Of a stretch of 63,853 nt of DNA, positions 1 to 9,202 are shown one piece after another. The notes beneath the pieces were generated by a model. That model ran no database searches, was not told the DNA's origin, and was given only the letters and a program-made list of their open reading frames with translations. Position numbers and translations under genes: made by a program. Source of the stretch: an uncultured Ruminococcus sp. (GTDB lineage: Bacteria; Bacillota; Clostridia; Oscillospirales; Ruminococcaceae); assembly GCA_945877315.1 (NCBI GenBank), contig CAMCRP010000011.1:1-63853 (forward strand). The letters are read 5' to 3'. The stretch's first letter is position 1. The number at the start of each line of letters is the position of its first letter.

Positions 1-50
1 GCTACCTCCACCTTGGCAAGGTGGCGCTCTACCAGATGAGCTAAATCCGC
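1..50 (-). tRNA. tRNA-Gly (GCC), 3' part cut by window edge
   Basis: The reverse strand reads as the 5' half of a tRNA: acceptor strand GCGGATT, a D-arm with AGCTCATCTGGTAGAGC, and an anticodon stem CCACC/GGTGG around loop TTGCCAA, giving anticodon GCC (Gly). The T-arm and acceptor 3' strand lie beyond the left edge. It is the third gene of a Val-Asp-Gly tRNA operon. Confidence 0.93.
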
Positions 51-94
51 ATATTCTATTGTATGCCACATTTCCAAATATGTTAAAGGAAAAT

Positions 95-171
95 TGGCGA
101 CCTGGATGGGACTCGAACCCACGACCTCCGCCGTGACAGGGCGGCGTTCTAACCAGCTGAACTACCAGGCC
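95..171 (-). tRNA. tRNA-Asp (GTC)
   Basis: Complete cloverleaf on the minus strand. Acceptor GGCCTGG pairs with CCAGGTC, the discriminator is G, and CCA is encoded. Anticodon stem CCGCC/GGCGG encloses loop CTGTCAC with anticodon GTC. The T-loop is TTCGAGT. In an organism that makes Asn-tRNA by the indirect route, the aspartyl-tRNA synthetase charges both this tRNA and tRNA-Asn, which connects it to the GatB-AspRS fusion at the other end of the window. Confidence 0.97.
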
Positions 172-198
172 AAAACTGAATGTCAAAGCCATTCAGTT

Positions 199-274
199 TG
201 GTGGAAACTATAGGGCTCGAACCTATGACCCTCTGCTTGTAAGGCAGATGCTCTCCCAGCTGAGCTAAGCTTCC
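199..274 (-). tRNA. tRNA-Val (TAC)
   Basis: Complete cloverleaf on the minus strand. Acceptor GGAAGCT pairs with AGTTTCC, then discriminator A and an encoded CCA. Anticodon stem TCTGC/GCAGA encloses loop CTTACAA with anticodon TAC (Val). It is the first gene of the tRNA operon, about 34 bases downstream of the predicted start site. Confidence 0.97.
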
Positions 275-314
275 ATACTCGCCGCATCCGATGTATCTCT
301 CAGCGACGATATTT

Positions 315-343
315 ATTATATCACATCAAATTCTATTTGTCAA
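315..343 (-). promoter_or_regulatory. Strong sigma-A promoter of the tRNA operon
   Basis: On the minus strand a perfect -35 box TTGACA (343..338), a 17-base spacer and a perfect -10 box TATAAT (320..315) precede tRNA-Val. It sits just downstream of the hslO stop codon. Confidence 0.9.
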
Positions 344-367
344 GCCTTTTTTGAAAAAAATTTCAAA

Positions 368-1243
368 TTATTTTTGCTCGGCAAGCTGAAGCAGTTCATC
401 TCTCGTAAAATAGTACTTTTTATCACAGAAATGGCAGCAGACCTCGGCGGTTTCCTGCTCCTCGGCAAGGCTTCTGAGTTCGCCGCTGCCCATTCCGATA
501 AGAGCTTTTGAAACTCTTTCTCTGCTGCAATCGCACTTGTATGAAACATTAATGCTGTCAAGAATATTCGGCTCCAGCCCTTCAAGAACCTTCATTGCGA
601 TATCACTGCCCGTCATACCCGAGGTAAGCATATTAGTTACCGAAGGCAGACTGTTAATATTCTTCTCCAGCACATCAATGCAGGCATCATCGGCAAAGGG
701 CAGAAGCTGAATAAGATAACCTCCCGCAGCCTTCACTGTCAGGTCGGGATTTACCAGAACGCCCAAACCGCAAACCGTAGGTATCTGCTCGCTTACGGCA
801 AAGTAGCTTGCAATATCCTCGGCAATTTCACCCGAAACAAGCGGAACCTGTCCCGAATAAGGCTCTTTCAGACCAATGTCCTTGATAACGGAAAGCGTAC
901 CATCTCTGCCCACAGCCCCCGCAACATCAAGCTTTCCATACTGATTAAGCGGTATTTCTACTATGGGATTTGAAACATAGGACTTAACATTTCCCCTGCT
1001 GTCCGCAACGGCAATAAGCGTTCCCGCAGGACCTCCGCCCTTGACTCTGAGGGTAACGGAATCCTCCTCGCCCTTCAAGCCGTTTCCGATAAGAGAAGCG
1101 GCAATTGAAAGCCTTCCCAAAGCCGCCGTAACAACTGCGCTGGGCTTGTGAATTCTTTCTATTTCAGCAACAATGTCCGTAGCATCAATAGCCGATGCCA
1201 CAACAGAAGCGTCCTTAGAAATACTTCTATAAATAATGCTCAT
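368..1243 (-). CDS. hslO: Hsp33 redox-regulated chaperone
   Basis: The 291-residue product is a cytosolic holdase chaperone activated by oxidation, at the family's normal length. The C-terminus carries the four zinc-binding cysteines as CxC (C237, C239) and CxxC (C270, C273); oxidation of these releases zinc and unfolds the linker to expose the client-binding surface. The N-terminal Hsp33 fold is intact, with the GGGPAG region near residue 70. The ATG follows AAGGATTG at suitable spacing. The gene starts four bases after the methyltransferase stop, so it is probably the last gene of the yerC-methyltransferase-hslO transcript. The tRNA promoter begins within 25 bases of its stop codon. Confidence 0.95.
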   Translation of the reverse strand: MSIIYRSISKDASVVASAIDATDIVAEIERIHKPSAVVTAALGRLSIAASLIGNGLKGEEDSVTLRVKGGGPAGTLIAVADSRGNVKSYVSNPIVEIPLNQYGKLDVAGAVGRDGTLSVIKDIGLKEPYSGQVPLVSGEIAEDIASYFAVSEQIPTVCGLGVLVNPDLTVKAAGGYLIQLLPFADDACIDVLEKNINSLPSVTNMLTSGMTGSDIAMKVLEGLEPNILDSINVSYKCDCSRERVSKALIGMGSGELRSLAEEQETAEVCCHFCDKKYYFTRDELLQLAEQK

Positions 1244-1247
1244 AAAA

Positions 1248-1997
1248 TCAATCCTTTTTTGCTACAAAAACCAGTTTTTCGCTATTTTCACGGGGAGGGT
1301 TTTCCGTATCATAGTCATAACAGCCCACAACGGTCATTCCGTTTCTTAAAAGCATAGCCTCAATTTCGGCTATATTGGGAGCTATCTCCGAAAACTCCTC
1401 GCAGTAACGTCTGTAAACGCCGTCCTCATTCTCAAAGAAATCAAGGGATATGTCCACACGGCACTCTTCCCCTCCCGCATAGCTGTTCTGCCATACGCAG
1501 TAGACCTGTTCGGTGTCATAAACAAAGGTGTTATCCCCAAGAATTTTTTCGTGCTTGTAGGGCGTGTTCACATCGAAAATGAACAACCCCTTCGGCTCGC
1601 AGAACAGGGAAACTCGTGAAATAGTCCGTTCAATGTCCTCAAAACTTTGAAGATGATTAAGGCTGTCAAGCGCACAAATAGTCACATCTATGGTGCCGAA
1701 CATATCTATCTCAGTCATATCCTGACAAAGATACTGAATGTTCAGCCCGCTTTCGATCTTCTTATCCATAGCTTCGGACAGCATTTCGGGGGAATTGTCC
1801 ACTCCAATAACATCATATCCCAGACGACTGAGTTCCTCGGAAAGAGAACCTGTCCCGCATGCAAGGTCAAGCAACAGATTTTTCTTTCCGCCGTGCTTTT
1901 TTATCAACCTGTCAAAATACGCCGCCCTGTCCTGATATGAAATATTTTCCGTAAGTGCGTCATAAAAGTAAGCAAACGCCGAATATCCCTTACTCAT
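1248..1997 (-). CDS. Class I SAM-dependent methyltransferase
   Basis: A 249-residue Rossmann-fold methyltransferase. SAM-binding motif I is LDLACGTGSL at residues 43-52. An acidic residue follows the second strand (GVDNSPEML, near residue 80), and motif IV lies near residue 110 (ICALDSLNHL). These features fit the general family that acts on small molecules, RNA or protein; nothing visible fixes the substrate. The start overlaps the yerC stop codon by eight bases, which suggests translational coupling, and hslO follows four bases after the stop. I do not assign a gene name. Confidence 0.9.
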   Translation of the reverse strand: MSKGYSAFAYFYDALTENISYQDRAAYFDRLIKKHGGKKNLLLDLACGTGSLSEELSRLGYDVIGVDNSPEMLSEAMDKKIESGLNIQYLCQDMTEIDMFGTIDVTICALDSLNHLQSFEDIERTISRVSLFCEPKGLFIFDVNTPYKHEKILGDNTFVYDTEQVYCVWQNSYAGGEECRVDISLDFFENEDGVYRRYCEEFSEIAPNIAEIEAMLLRNGMTVVGCYDYDTENPPRENSEKLVFVAKKD

Positions 1998-2307
1998 TTT
2001 CGGACTTCTTTTCAGCCTTTTCCTTCATTCTGCCGAAAACCAGCGCATAACCGTCACAGCCATAGTTAATGGAACGGTTTACACGGCTGATAGTAGCGGT
2101 GCTTGCACCTGTTTCCGCAACAATATCGCTGTAAACGTGCTTTTCGGTCAGCATCTTGGCAACCTGTAATCTCTGAGAAAGTGATTTCAGCTCCAGAACA
2201 GTACAAAGATCCTCAAAAAAATCATAGCACTCCTCAACTGTTTCCAGACAAAGGATAGCATTGTAAAGGTCATTTAAATTCTTATCATCTCTGAGTTTGT
2301 TATTCAT
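1990..2307 (-). CDS. YerC/YecD family TrpR-like DNA-binding protein
   Basis: A 105-residue protein of the TrpR-related YerC/YecD family: a small all-helical fold with a C-terminal helix-turn-helix (QRLQVAKML ... IVAETGASTATISRVNRS, about residues 55-87). YerC-like proteins are DNA-binding regulators whose targets are mostly unknown. I chose the ATG at 2307 because it follows GGGAGGAATTGTT, an excellent ribosome-binding site. The frame is open to 2427, but that would place the start inside a leader hairpin next to the -10 box. It is first in a three-gene operon with the methyltransferase and hslO. Confidence 0.9.
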   Translation of the reverse strand: MNNKLRDDKNLNDLYNAILCLETVEECYDFFEDLCTVLELKSLSQRLQVAKMLTEKHVYSDIVAETGASTATISRVNRSINYGCDGYALVFGRMKEKAEKKSENE

Positions 2308-2369
2308 AACAATTCCTCCCGTATCTCCCCGATCATCGGAGATATGTTTAATACTAATTTCCCTATCAT

Positions 2370-2431
2370 AAAGTTGACAAAAATCCGTACAAAAGCTTGC
2401 ATATATAGGTTTTGTGCGGATCTTCAACTTT
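2370..2431 (-). promoter_or_regulatory. Long imperfect hairpin in the yerC leader
   Basis: On the minus strand ATCCGCACAAAA pairs with TTTTGTACGGAT with one mismatch, and the outer segments AAAGTTGA and TCAACTTT pair across the ends. The loop is about 15 bases. A TATAAT-like -10 box lies at 2438..2433, so most of the hairpin would be at the very 5' end of the mRNA. A second short hairpin (ATCTCC/GGAGAT, about 2320..2345) lies just before the ribosome-binding site. Its role is unknown; it could be a regulator-binding palindrome or an mRNA-stabilising 5' stem. Confidence 0.5.
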
Positions 2432-2509
2432 GATTATAATAAGTATCATACTTATATATTAACACATTAAAATGTAAAAGTAAAGACCTTTTGCCGATTT
2501 TTATCTATA

Positions 2510-2566
2510 ATATTCAAAAAAATATGCTAAATTGTGCTTCTCCCCGTCAATGGCGAAAAGAAGCAC
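2510..2566 (-). terminator. Rho-independent terminator after lysA
   Basis: Minus-strand stem GTGCTTCT/AGAAGCAC (2566..2534), then AATTTAGCATATTTTTTT. It lies 20 bases after the lysA stop and ends the lon-engB-lysA transcript. Confidence 0.75.
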
Positions 2567-2585
2567 AGTATTATTATTTATGCAA

Positions 2586-3884
2586 TCAAAGATCATTTCT
2601 GATAATATCGTCAAGACTTTCTCTCTTAATGACCAGCTTATGCTTGCCGTGATGAACCATAACTACCGCAGGACGGGGGATCCTGTTGTAATTAGATGCC
2701 ATGGAATAGTTGTAAGCACCTGTTGCCAGCACAGCCAGAGTGTCACCCACTTCAAGCTTCTGAACGGGCATACCCTCACCGATAAGGTCACCGCTCTCGC
2801 AGCATTTTCCCGCAACGGTAACAGTTTCCGTCTTAGGCTCGCCTGCCTTGTTTGCGCAAACAATATCATATTTAGATTTGTAAAGTGCATATCTGGGATT
2901 ATCTCCCATACCGCCGTCAATGGACACATATGTACGGATATTGGGAATATTCTTCACACCGCCCACAGTATAAAGTGTGATACCGGCGGGTGCTGCGATA
3001 GAACGTCCGGGTTCAATAAGAATGTAGGGCAGTTCCATATCATAAGCCTTGCATTTTGCCTTGACTGCCTCAGAAACCTTCTCCATATATCTGTCATAAG
3101 GAACGGGAGAATCGTCATTTGTGTACTTGATACCAAATCCGCCGCCGAGATTCAGCTCCTTGATCTCATAACCAAGTTCGGACTTTATCTTTGCAATGAA
3201 ATCAAGCATTACCTCTGCAGCCAACACGAAGGGGTCAATGTCAAATATCTGACTTCCGATGTGACAATGAAGTCCCGAAAGATTTACGTTTTCGAGAGCA
3301 ACAGCCTCCTTGACAGCCTCCATAGCCTCGCCTGTTTCAAGAGCAAAGCCGAACTTGCTGTCTATCTGACCTGTCTTGACGAAATCGTGTGTATGAGCAT
3401 CAATTCCTGGCTTGATCCTGAACATGATATTGGGCTTCTTGTGGAGCTTTTGAGCCAGCTCATCAAGACGGTGAAGCTCATAGATATTGTCAACGATAAT
3501 TCTGCCAACGCCATGAGCAAGAGCAAGAGTAAGCTCGTCATCTGTCTTGTTGTTGCCGTGGAAGCAGATATTAGCTGTGGGGAAACCTGCATTGATAGCA
3601 GTGTACAGCTCGCCTTGAGAAACAACATCAAGACCGATTCCCTCTTCGTTCATAATTCTGCACATCTGCTTGCAGCAGAACGCTTTGCTGGCATAGCAAA
3701 CAAGTCCTCTGCCATTGTAATACTTGTCGATAGACTCCTTGAAGCTTCTGCAGTGTTGACGGATAAGCCCCTCGTCCATAACGTAAAGCGGGGTTTTGTA
3801 GGTCTTGGCAAGCTCGATAGTATCGACACCGCCTATGGTAAGGTTCCCTTTTTCGTTTACTGCAAGATTTTCTGATACAAACAT
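2586..3884 (-). CDS. lysA: Diaminopimelate decarboxylase
   Basis: The 432-residue product decarboxylates meso-diaminopimelate to lysine, the last step of lysine synthesis, in the cytosol. It has the fold III PLP barrel, with the Schiff-base lysine in YASKAF (K67), a Gly-rich phosphate site GGGFGI near residue 250, EPGRS near residue 305, and the C-terminal beta domain with the active-site Cys in CCESGD near residue 367. Length is typical. The start lies 18 bases after the engB stop, and the gene is the last of lon-engB-lysA before a terminator. Confidence 0.96.
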   Translation of the reverse strand: MFVSENLAVNEKGNLTIGGVDTIELAKTYKTPLYVMDEGLIRQHCRSFKESIDKYYNGRGLVCYASKAFCCKQMCRIMNEEGIGLDVVSQGELYTAINAGFPTANICFHGNNKTDDELTLALAHGVGRIIVDNIYELHRLDELAQKLHKKPNIMFRIKPGIDAHTHDFVKTGQIDSKFGFALETGEAMEAVKEAVALENVNLSGLHCHIGSQIFDIDPFVLAAEVMLDFIAKIKSELGYEIKELNLGGGFGIKYTNDDSPVPYDRYMEKVSEAVKAKCKAYDMELPYILIEPGRSIAAPAGITLYTVGGVKNIPNIRTYVSIDGGMGDNPRYALYKSKYDIVCANKAGEPKTETVTVAGKCCESGDLIGEGMPVQKLEVGDTLAVLATGAYNYSMASNYNRIPRPAVVMVHHGKHKLVIKRESLDDIIRNDL

Positions 3885-3901
3885 TTTTAAATTCCCCTTT
3901 T

Positions 3902-4492
3902 CTATTGTTCATTTTCCGCAAGCTCGGAAATAATGCTCCTGATTTCATCTGCACCCTCGCCTGTTTCCGCAGAAAAGACGATGGAAGTAATGTCCTCGAA
4001 TGACGGTATCTCCTTGGCAAAGCCCTCAAGGCGTTCCTCCCGCTGCTTCTTTGAAAGCTTGTCAGCCTTAGTAAAGACGATAACGAAGGGACATTCCGTT
4101 TCAATAAGATACGTAAGCATCATCATGTCATCCTTAGACGGCGGATGACGCATATCTATAAGCTGAAACACCAGCATAAGCTGCCTGTCGGAATTGAGAT
4201 AACCCTCAATAAGCCCCGACCACCTATCCTTGTCGGATTTTGCGACCTTTGCATATCCGTAGCCGGGAAGATCGACCATAAAGCAGCCGTCCAGCGAATA
4301 GAAGTTTATCGTGGCGGTCTTTCCCGGAACGGAGGACACCTTTGCCAGCGATTTTCTGTTGAAAATTTTATTTATCAGCGAGGATTTTCCCACATTAGAC
4401 CTTCCCGAAAACGCAAACTCGGGGAGCTCGGAGGGCGGCAGCTGGCTGAATGTTCCGTAGGATCTGTAAAATTCCGCTTTATTGAAATTCAT
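3902..4492 (-). CDS. ysxC: Ribosome biogenesis GTPase EngB (YsxC/YihA)
   Basis: A 196-residue TrmE-Era-type GTPase needed for large-subunit assembly. All G motifs are visible: P-loop GRSNVGKSS (residues 30-38), the Thr of switch I, DLPGYGYA near residue 75, TKAD near residue 140 and SAETG near residue 170. Length is normal for the family. It lies 20 bases after lon, an arrangement common in Firmicutes (lon-ysxC), and 18 bases before lysA. Confidence 0.96.
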   Translation of the reverse strand: MNFNKAEFYRSYGTFSQLPPSELPEFAFSGRSNVGKSSLINKIFNRKSLAKVSSVPGKTATINFYSLDGCFMVDLPGYGYAKVAKSDKDRWSGLIEGYLNSDRQLMLVFQLIDMRHPPSKDDMMMLTYLIETECPFVIVFTKADKLSKKQREERLEGFAKEIPSFEDITSIVFSAETGEGADEIRSIISELAENEQ

Positions 4493-4512
4493 ATTGATAC
4501 CAAGCTTTCTGT

Positions 4513-6903
4513 TTATACGGTTGCAGGTCTGCGGCTGCGCTGCGTTTGAGGCTTGTATGAAACGGCAGGTTTATCAATTTCAAGCGCATTGTCCAGCACC
4601 TCGGAAATCTTATCTGCAAAAATGAAATTCATGCTTTCCTTAACAACATCATCGACCTCTTCAAGATCGGGCTTGTTGGCGGAGGGTACTATAACCGTTT
4701 TCAATCCCGCCTTGTAAGCAGCCATGGTTTTTTCACGAAGTCCGCCGATGGGAAGAACCTTGCCGTGAAGTGTTATCTCGCCTGTCATTGCCACATCTCC
4801 CCTAACGGGAATTCCCGAAAGAGCGGAAACCAGCGCAGTTGTCATGGTAACGCCCGCTGAAGGACCATCCTTAGGCGTTGCACCCTCGGGAGCGTGGATA
4901 TGCAGATCCTTTTCCTTGTAAAATTCCTTGTTGATGCCGTATTTATCGGAAATTGAACGCACATAGCTGACAGCTATCTTTGCACTTTCCTTCATTACAT
5001 CGCCAAGTGAACCTGTAGTTTCAATGGTTCCCTTTCCGTCCATTACCAGGACTTCAAGGGGCATTACAACACCGCCAACCGAGGTCCACGCAAGACCGTT
5101 TACAAGACCGACCTCACTTTTTCCGCTTACATCGTCATCAATGTACTTGTGAGCACCGAGATATTTTTCGACAGTTTCGGGCTTAACGGTAATTTTCTTA
5201 ACGCCGTCCTCAACAATATCCTTAGCCGCCTTCCGACAGATTGAAGCGATAACTCTTTCAAGATTTCGCACGCCCGATTCCTTCGTGTAGCTGTCTATCA
5301 GCAGATAAAGGGCGGCATCGGTAAATCTAAGCATTGACGCCTTCAATCCGTTCTTTTTCAGCTGCTTGGCAACAAGATGTTCCTTTGCAATGTGGAACTT
5401 TTCCTCTCTTGTATAGCTTGTCAGTTCAATGACCTCCATACGGTCAAGAAGCGGCGGAGCAATGGTCTGAGTGGTATTTGCCGTTGTGACAAACAGCACA
5501 TCACTCAAATCGAAGGGTACCTCTATATAATGATCTCTGAATTCGGTATTCTGTTCACTGTCCAGAACTTCCAGCATAGCCGAAGAAGGGTCACCCCTGA
5601 AATCGTTAGACATTTTGTCGATCTCGTCAAGAAGGATAAGGGGATTTTTCGTTCCCGCATTTTTCATAGCGGTGATGATCCTGCCGGGCATTGAACCTAT
5701 GTATGTCTTTCTGTGTCCCCTGATGTCCGATTCGTCCTTAATGCCGCCAAGGGAAACTCGTGCATATTTTCTGCCAAGTGCCTTTGCAATGGACTTTCCA
5801 ATGGAAGTTTTTCCGATACCCGGAGGCCCCACCAGACAGATTATCTGTCCCTTTATATCCTTAGACAAAGCCCTTACGGCAATAGTTTCAAGAATTCTCT
5901 CCTTGACCTTGCTAAGCCCGTAATGCTCCTTATCAAGAATTTCTCTTGCCTTCTTTATATCAGTTTTATCCTTTGTGACCTTATTCCAGGGCAATTCAAG
6001 ACAGGTATCCAGATAATTGCGGATAACAAACGCCTCCTGAGATGAGCCGGGAACCTTCATAAGCCTGTCAACCTCTCTGGTGAAATGCTCCTCAACATCT
6101 TCGGGAAGATCAAGTGCTTCAATCTGATCGAGATAGCTGTATGCCTCGTCCTGTGTATCGTCACCCTCGCCCAGCTGATCGGAGATGACCTTCATCTGCT
6201 CTCTGAGATAGTAATCCCTCTGACCTTTATCGATCTGAGCCTTGACCTGTTCCTGAATATGACGTTCAAGATCAATTACCTCCAGCTCTCTTGACAGAAG
6301 TGCGGTCAGCATACTAAGCCTTTCGGTAATGCCCGAAGCCTCCAGCAGCATCTGCTTATCATCAGTAGACAGCGGAATATTGAAGGCAATTGCATCAAAT
6401 ATCACAGAAGGATCGGTTTCCTTCATGACCACATTCAGCAGGTCGGAAGGAACTTTAGGCATCTTCTCGCAATATTCGCTGAACGACTCCTTCACGGAAC
6501 GAATAAGAGCATCAAGCTCAATTCCGTCGGGACGATTTCTTGTACTGAACGGAAATCTCCTTATTTCTGCGGCAATAAACGGCTCGGTATGTATAAATTC
6601 CCGTATTTTTCCGCGATAGAGTCCGCTTACCAGCACACGCATAGAGTTTTCGGGCAGACGGAGCACCTGCTTGACCTCGGCAACAACACCAACCTTGTAA
6701 AGATTCTCAACATCGGAAGAATCGTTACCATCTTTTACAGCAGTAAGAAAAATTCGTTTTTTATCTGCAAAAGCGGCTTCGATAGTATCTATTGAGATCT
6801 TTTTTGATATATCGAAATGCAGCGTTACATTGGGGAAAAGTACAAGACCGTTCATAGGAAGAACAGGCATAACCGTCCCTGCTGCTGTTTTAGTTTCACT
6901 CAT
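4513..6903 (-). CDS. lon: ATP-dependent Lon protease
   Basis: The 796-residue product degrades misfolded and regulatory proteins in the cytosol. Domains in order: N-terminal LAN substrate domain (about 1-210), helical coiled region, AAA+ module with Walker [10 protein letters not shown] (about 359-367) and Walker B ILLDEID (about 423-429), then the Ser-Lys protease domain with Ser682 in KDGPSAGV and Lys725 in GGLREK. I chose the ATG at 6903 because GAAAGGG stands eight bases upstream; an in-frame GTG at 6912 is too close to that site. A strong promoter lies about 105 bases upstream. engB and lysA follow. Confidence 0.97.
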   Translation of the reverse strand: MSETKTAAGTVMPVLPMNGLVLFPNVTLHFDISKKISIDTIEAAFADKKRIFLTAVKDGNDSSDVENLYKVGVVAEVKQVLRLPENSMRVLVSGLYRGKIREFIHTEPFIAAEIRRFPFSTRNRPDGIELDALIRSVKESFSEYCEKMPKVPSDLLNVVMKETDPSVIFDAIAFNIPLSTDDKQMLLEASGITERLSMLTALLSRELEVIDLERHIQEQVKAQIDKGQRDYYLREQMKVISDQLGEGDDTQDEAYSYLDQIEALDLPEDVEEHFTREVDRLMKVPGSSQEAFVIRNYLDTCLELPWNKVTKDKTDIKKAREILDKEHYGLSKVKERILETIAVRALSKDIKGQIICLVGPPGIGKTSIGKSIAKALGRKYARVSLGGIKDESDIRGHRKTYIGSMPGRIITAMKNAGTKNPLILLDEIDKMSNDFRGDPSSAMLEVLDSEQNTEFRDHYIEVPFDLSDVLFVTTANTTQTIAPPLLDRMEVIELTSYTREEKFHIAKEHLVAKQLKKNGLKASMLRFTDAALYLLIDSYTKESGVRNLERVIASICRKAAKDIVEDGVKKITVKPETVEKYLGAHKYIDDDVSGKSEVGLVNGLAWTSVGGVVMPLEVLVMDGKGTIETTGSLGDVMKESAKIAVSYVRSISDKYGINKEFYKEKDLHIHAPEGATPKDGPSAGVTMTTALVSALSGIPVRGDVAMTGEITLHGKVLPIGGLREKTMAAYKAGLKTVIVPSANKPDLEEVDDVVKESMNFIFADKISEVLDNALEIDKPAVSYKPQTQRSRRPATV

Positions 6904-7008
6904 TGAAATCACCCTTTCCGTCCGAAGCCGAAAAGCTATTTATCGGAACAAACAGTTTTATCACTCGATATCGGTATTTCCGAAAAGCCGAGCAAAATGT
7001 ATATAAAT

Positions 7009-7037
7009 ATTATAAGACAAAACTGCGGATTTTGCAA
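7009..7037 (-). promoter_or_regulatory. Sigma-A promoter of lon operon
   Basis: Minus-strand -35 TTGCAA (7037..7032), a 17-base spacer, and -10 TATAAT (7014..7009). The untranslated leader is about 100 bases. I see no clear HrcA (CIRCE) or CtsR operator next to it. Confidence 0.8.
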
Positions 7038-7100
7038 GTAGTAAATATTAATATCTAAATTTCATAAAGGGAGAAATATTATTTCCAGAATATTAGTTAA

Positions 7101-7141
7101 GGCGTACCCGAAAGAATTACAGTCGAATCTTCGGATACGCC
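7101..7141 (-). terminator. Hairpin after clpX, probable terminator
   Basis: Starting about ten bases after the clpX stop, GGCGTATCCGAA and TTCGGGTACGCC can pair into a stem of about 12 pairs with one wobble. The following T-tract is weak (TTAACTAATATT), so termination may be partial. Confidence 0.5.
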
Positions 7142-7150
7142 GTTACTTTT

Positions 7151-8416
7151 TCAGCGTTTCTTTCCGTGAACAACAGTGGGCTTTTCCTTCCCCAGAACGC
7201 AGTCCACATTGACTACAACCTTAGTAACACCCTTTTCCGAGGGTATATTGAACATTGAATCCATAAGGAGATTTTCGACTATGGAACGCAGACCTCTCGC
7301 TCCTGTCTTACGTTCAATAGCCAGCTTAGCTATCTCACGCTTAGCGTCCTCCTCAATCACCAGTTCAACGCCGTCCATAGCAAACAGCTTGGTGTACTGC
7401 TTAACAAGAGCATTTTTAGGTTCGGAGAGGATCCTTACCAATGCGTCCTCATTAAGAGATTCCAGTGCAGTAATAACAGGCAGACGTCCAACCAGTTCGG
7501 GGACCAGACCAAACTTGACAAGATCATCGGGCTCAACGTTATCGAAAATATTAACATCGTCCTCAGACTTTGCTTTTAGTTGTGCACCAAAGCCAAGAGA
7601 GGAAGAGTCTGTTCTCTTTTTAATGACCTTTTCAAGTCCGTCAAAGGCACCGCCGCAGATAAACAGAATATTCTTAGTGTCAATATGAATAAATTCCTGA
7701 TTAGGGTGCTTTCTTCCGCCCTGAGGAGGAACATTGGAAACAGTTCCCTCAATGATCTTCAGAAGTGCCTGCTGAACGCCCTCACCGCTTACATCGCGGG
7801 TAATGGACGTATTCTCGGATTTTCTTCCGATCTTATCTATCTCATCAATGTATATGATACCCTTCTCGGCAGCCTCCACATCGAAGTTTGCCGCCTGAAT
7901 AAGCCTTACAAGCACGTTCTCAACATCATCGCCCACATAGCCTGCTTCAGTTAGAGTGGTAGCATCGGCAATTGCAAAGGGAACGTCCAGAATCTTGGCA
8001 AGAGTCTGAGCAAGCAAGGTCTTTCCGACACCGGTAGGTCCCAGCAGAAGCACGTTACTCTTCTGAAGCTCAACATCATCGGGATTACCGGTTCCGCCGG
8101 CGGCATTCTTTTCCTGAGTCAAAATACGCTTATAATGGTTATAAACTGCAACGCTGAGCGAGATCTTGGCAGCGTCCTGACCGATGATATACTCGTCAAG
8201 GATCTTCTTTATCTCAGCAGGCTTGATAAGCTTTAATGACTTATCGGCAGACTTATTGATATTCTTGACCTTTTCGGGATTATAGCCAAGTGCCTCATTG
8301 GTCATAAGCATTTCGTAGCAGCAAACTACACATTCATCACAAATACAAACATCCGCTGCGGAAAACATATTCTGAACCTTGTTCTCGGTTCTTCCGCAAA
8401 AACTGCATTTCTTCAT
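7151..8416 (-). CDS. clpX: ClpX unfoldase, ATPase subunit of ClpXP
   Basis: A 421-residue AAA+ unfoldase that feeds substrates to ClpP. The N-terminal zinc-binding domain has C4, C7, C26 and C29. Walker A is [11 protein letters not shown] (about 128-138), Walker [10 protein letters not shown] (about 190), a pore-loop aromatic motif in [13 protein letters not shown] (about 155), and the sensor 2 region GARGLRS near residue 375. Length is typical. It follows clpP by 27 bases, so the two are probably co-transcribed; lon comes next but has its own promoter. Confidence 0.97.
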   Translation of the reverse strand: MKKCSFCGRTENKVQNMFSAADVCICDECVVCCYEMLMTNEALGYNPEKVKNINKSADKSLKLIKPAEIKKILDEYIIGQDAAKISLSVAVYNHYKRILTQEKNAAGGTGNPDDVELQKSNVLLLGPTGVGKTLLAQTLAKILDVPFAIADATTLTEAGYVGDDVENVLVRLIQAANFDVEAAEKGIIYIDEIDKIGRKSENTSITRDVSGEGVQQALLKIIEGTVSNVPPQGGRKHPNQEFIHIDTKNILFICGGAFDGLEKVIKKRTDSSSLGFGAQLKAKSEDDVNIFDNVEPDDLVKFGLVPELVGRLPVITALESLNEDALVRILSEPKNALVKQYTKLFAMDGVELVIEEDAKREIAKLAIERKTGARGLRSIVENLLMDSMFNIPSEKGVTKVVVNVDCVLGKEKPTVVHGKKR

Positions 8417-8443
8417 ATATATCTCATTTCCTGCAAAAATTTG

Positions 8444-9034
8444 TTATCTCTTGTAGATGACCTTATCGATAAGGCCGTATTCTTTAGCCTCCTCGGCTGT
8501 CATATAATTATCTCTTTCGGTATCCCTGATAATATCCTCCAGAGGCCTGCCTGTATTTTCCGAGAGGATCCTGTTCATCTTTTCCCTTGTAGCAACCATA
8601 TGGTCGGAATGAATCTTTATATCTGTGCACTGACCCGAGATACCGCCGCCCGAAATGAGGGGCTGATGAATGAGTATCTCAGAATTGGGCAGTGCCATTC
8701 TCTTGCCCTTAGTTCCCGCAGCAAGCAGGAATGCACCCATAGAAGCAGCCATACCCATACAAATCGTGGAAACATCACACTTAATATATTGAATGGTATC
8801 ATAGATAGCCATACCCGCAGTGATAACACCTCCGGGGCTGTTGATATAAAGGCTGATGTCCTTCTCGCTGTCCTGTCCCTCAAGATAGAGCAGCTGTGCA
8901 ACAACAAGGCTTGCTGTAGTATTGTTTACTTCCTCGGAAAGCATGATGATCCTGTCATTGAGCAGTCTGGAAAAAATGTCGTAAGAACGCTCTCCCCTGC
9001 TGGTCTGTTCAACTACATAAGGTACTAAACTCAT
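8444..9034 (-). CDS. clpP: ClpP serine protease subunit
   Basis: A 196-residue ClpP that forms the tetradecameric proteolytic chamber of ClpXP. Catalytic residues match the family: Ser98 in GMAASMGAF, His123 in SEILIHQP and Asp171 in IIRDTERD. The frame extends upstream to 9139, but the ATG at 9034 has GAGG seven bases upstream and begins at the usual point ([10 protein letters not shown]). It is preceded by the tig terminator and followed by clpX; tig-clpP-clpX is a conserved bacterial order. Confidence 0.97.
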   Translation of the reverse strand: MSLVPYVVEQTSRGERSYDIFSRLLNDRIIMLSEEVNNTTASLVVAQLLYLEGQDSEKDISLYINSPGGVITAGMAIYDTIQYIKCDVSTICMGMAASMGAFLLAAGTKGKRMALPNSEILIHQPLISGGGISGQCTDIKIHSDHMVATREKMNRILSENTGRPLEDIIRDTERDNYMTAEEAKEYGLIDKVIYKR

Positions 9035-9132
9035 CTGAAACCTCATTTCTCCGCAGAACATCTGTAATTCCGAAACGCCGTCTGCGGGCTGCGCTGCGGA
9101 TATATTTACAAAATTATCGAAACAGGTCGAAA

Positions 9133-9177
9133 AACGCAAATAAACCGCAAGAGGCTGAAATTTCTCTCAGCCTCTTG
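9133..9177 (-). terminator. Rho-independent terminator between tig and clpP
   Basis: Minus-strand perfect 11-pair stem CAAGAGGCTGA/TCAGCCTCTTG (9177..9148), followed by CGGTTTATTTGCGTTTTT. It is placed 25 bases after the tig stop. Confidence 0.85.
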
Positions 9178-9202
9178 TTTCATCAGCTCAAAAAGCTGTA
9201 AA

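Noticed and set aside
2532-3875. A 447-residue plus-strand open frame
   Set aside because: Antisense to lysA with all catalytic motifs; composition is that of a shadow frame.
6904-7037. CIRCE or CtsR heat-shock operators at lon, and likewise at clpP
   Set aside because: No TTAGCACTC-N9-GAGTGCTAA or tandem GGTCAAA pattern was found near these promoters.
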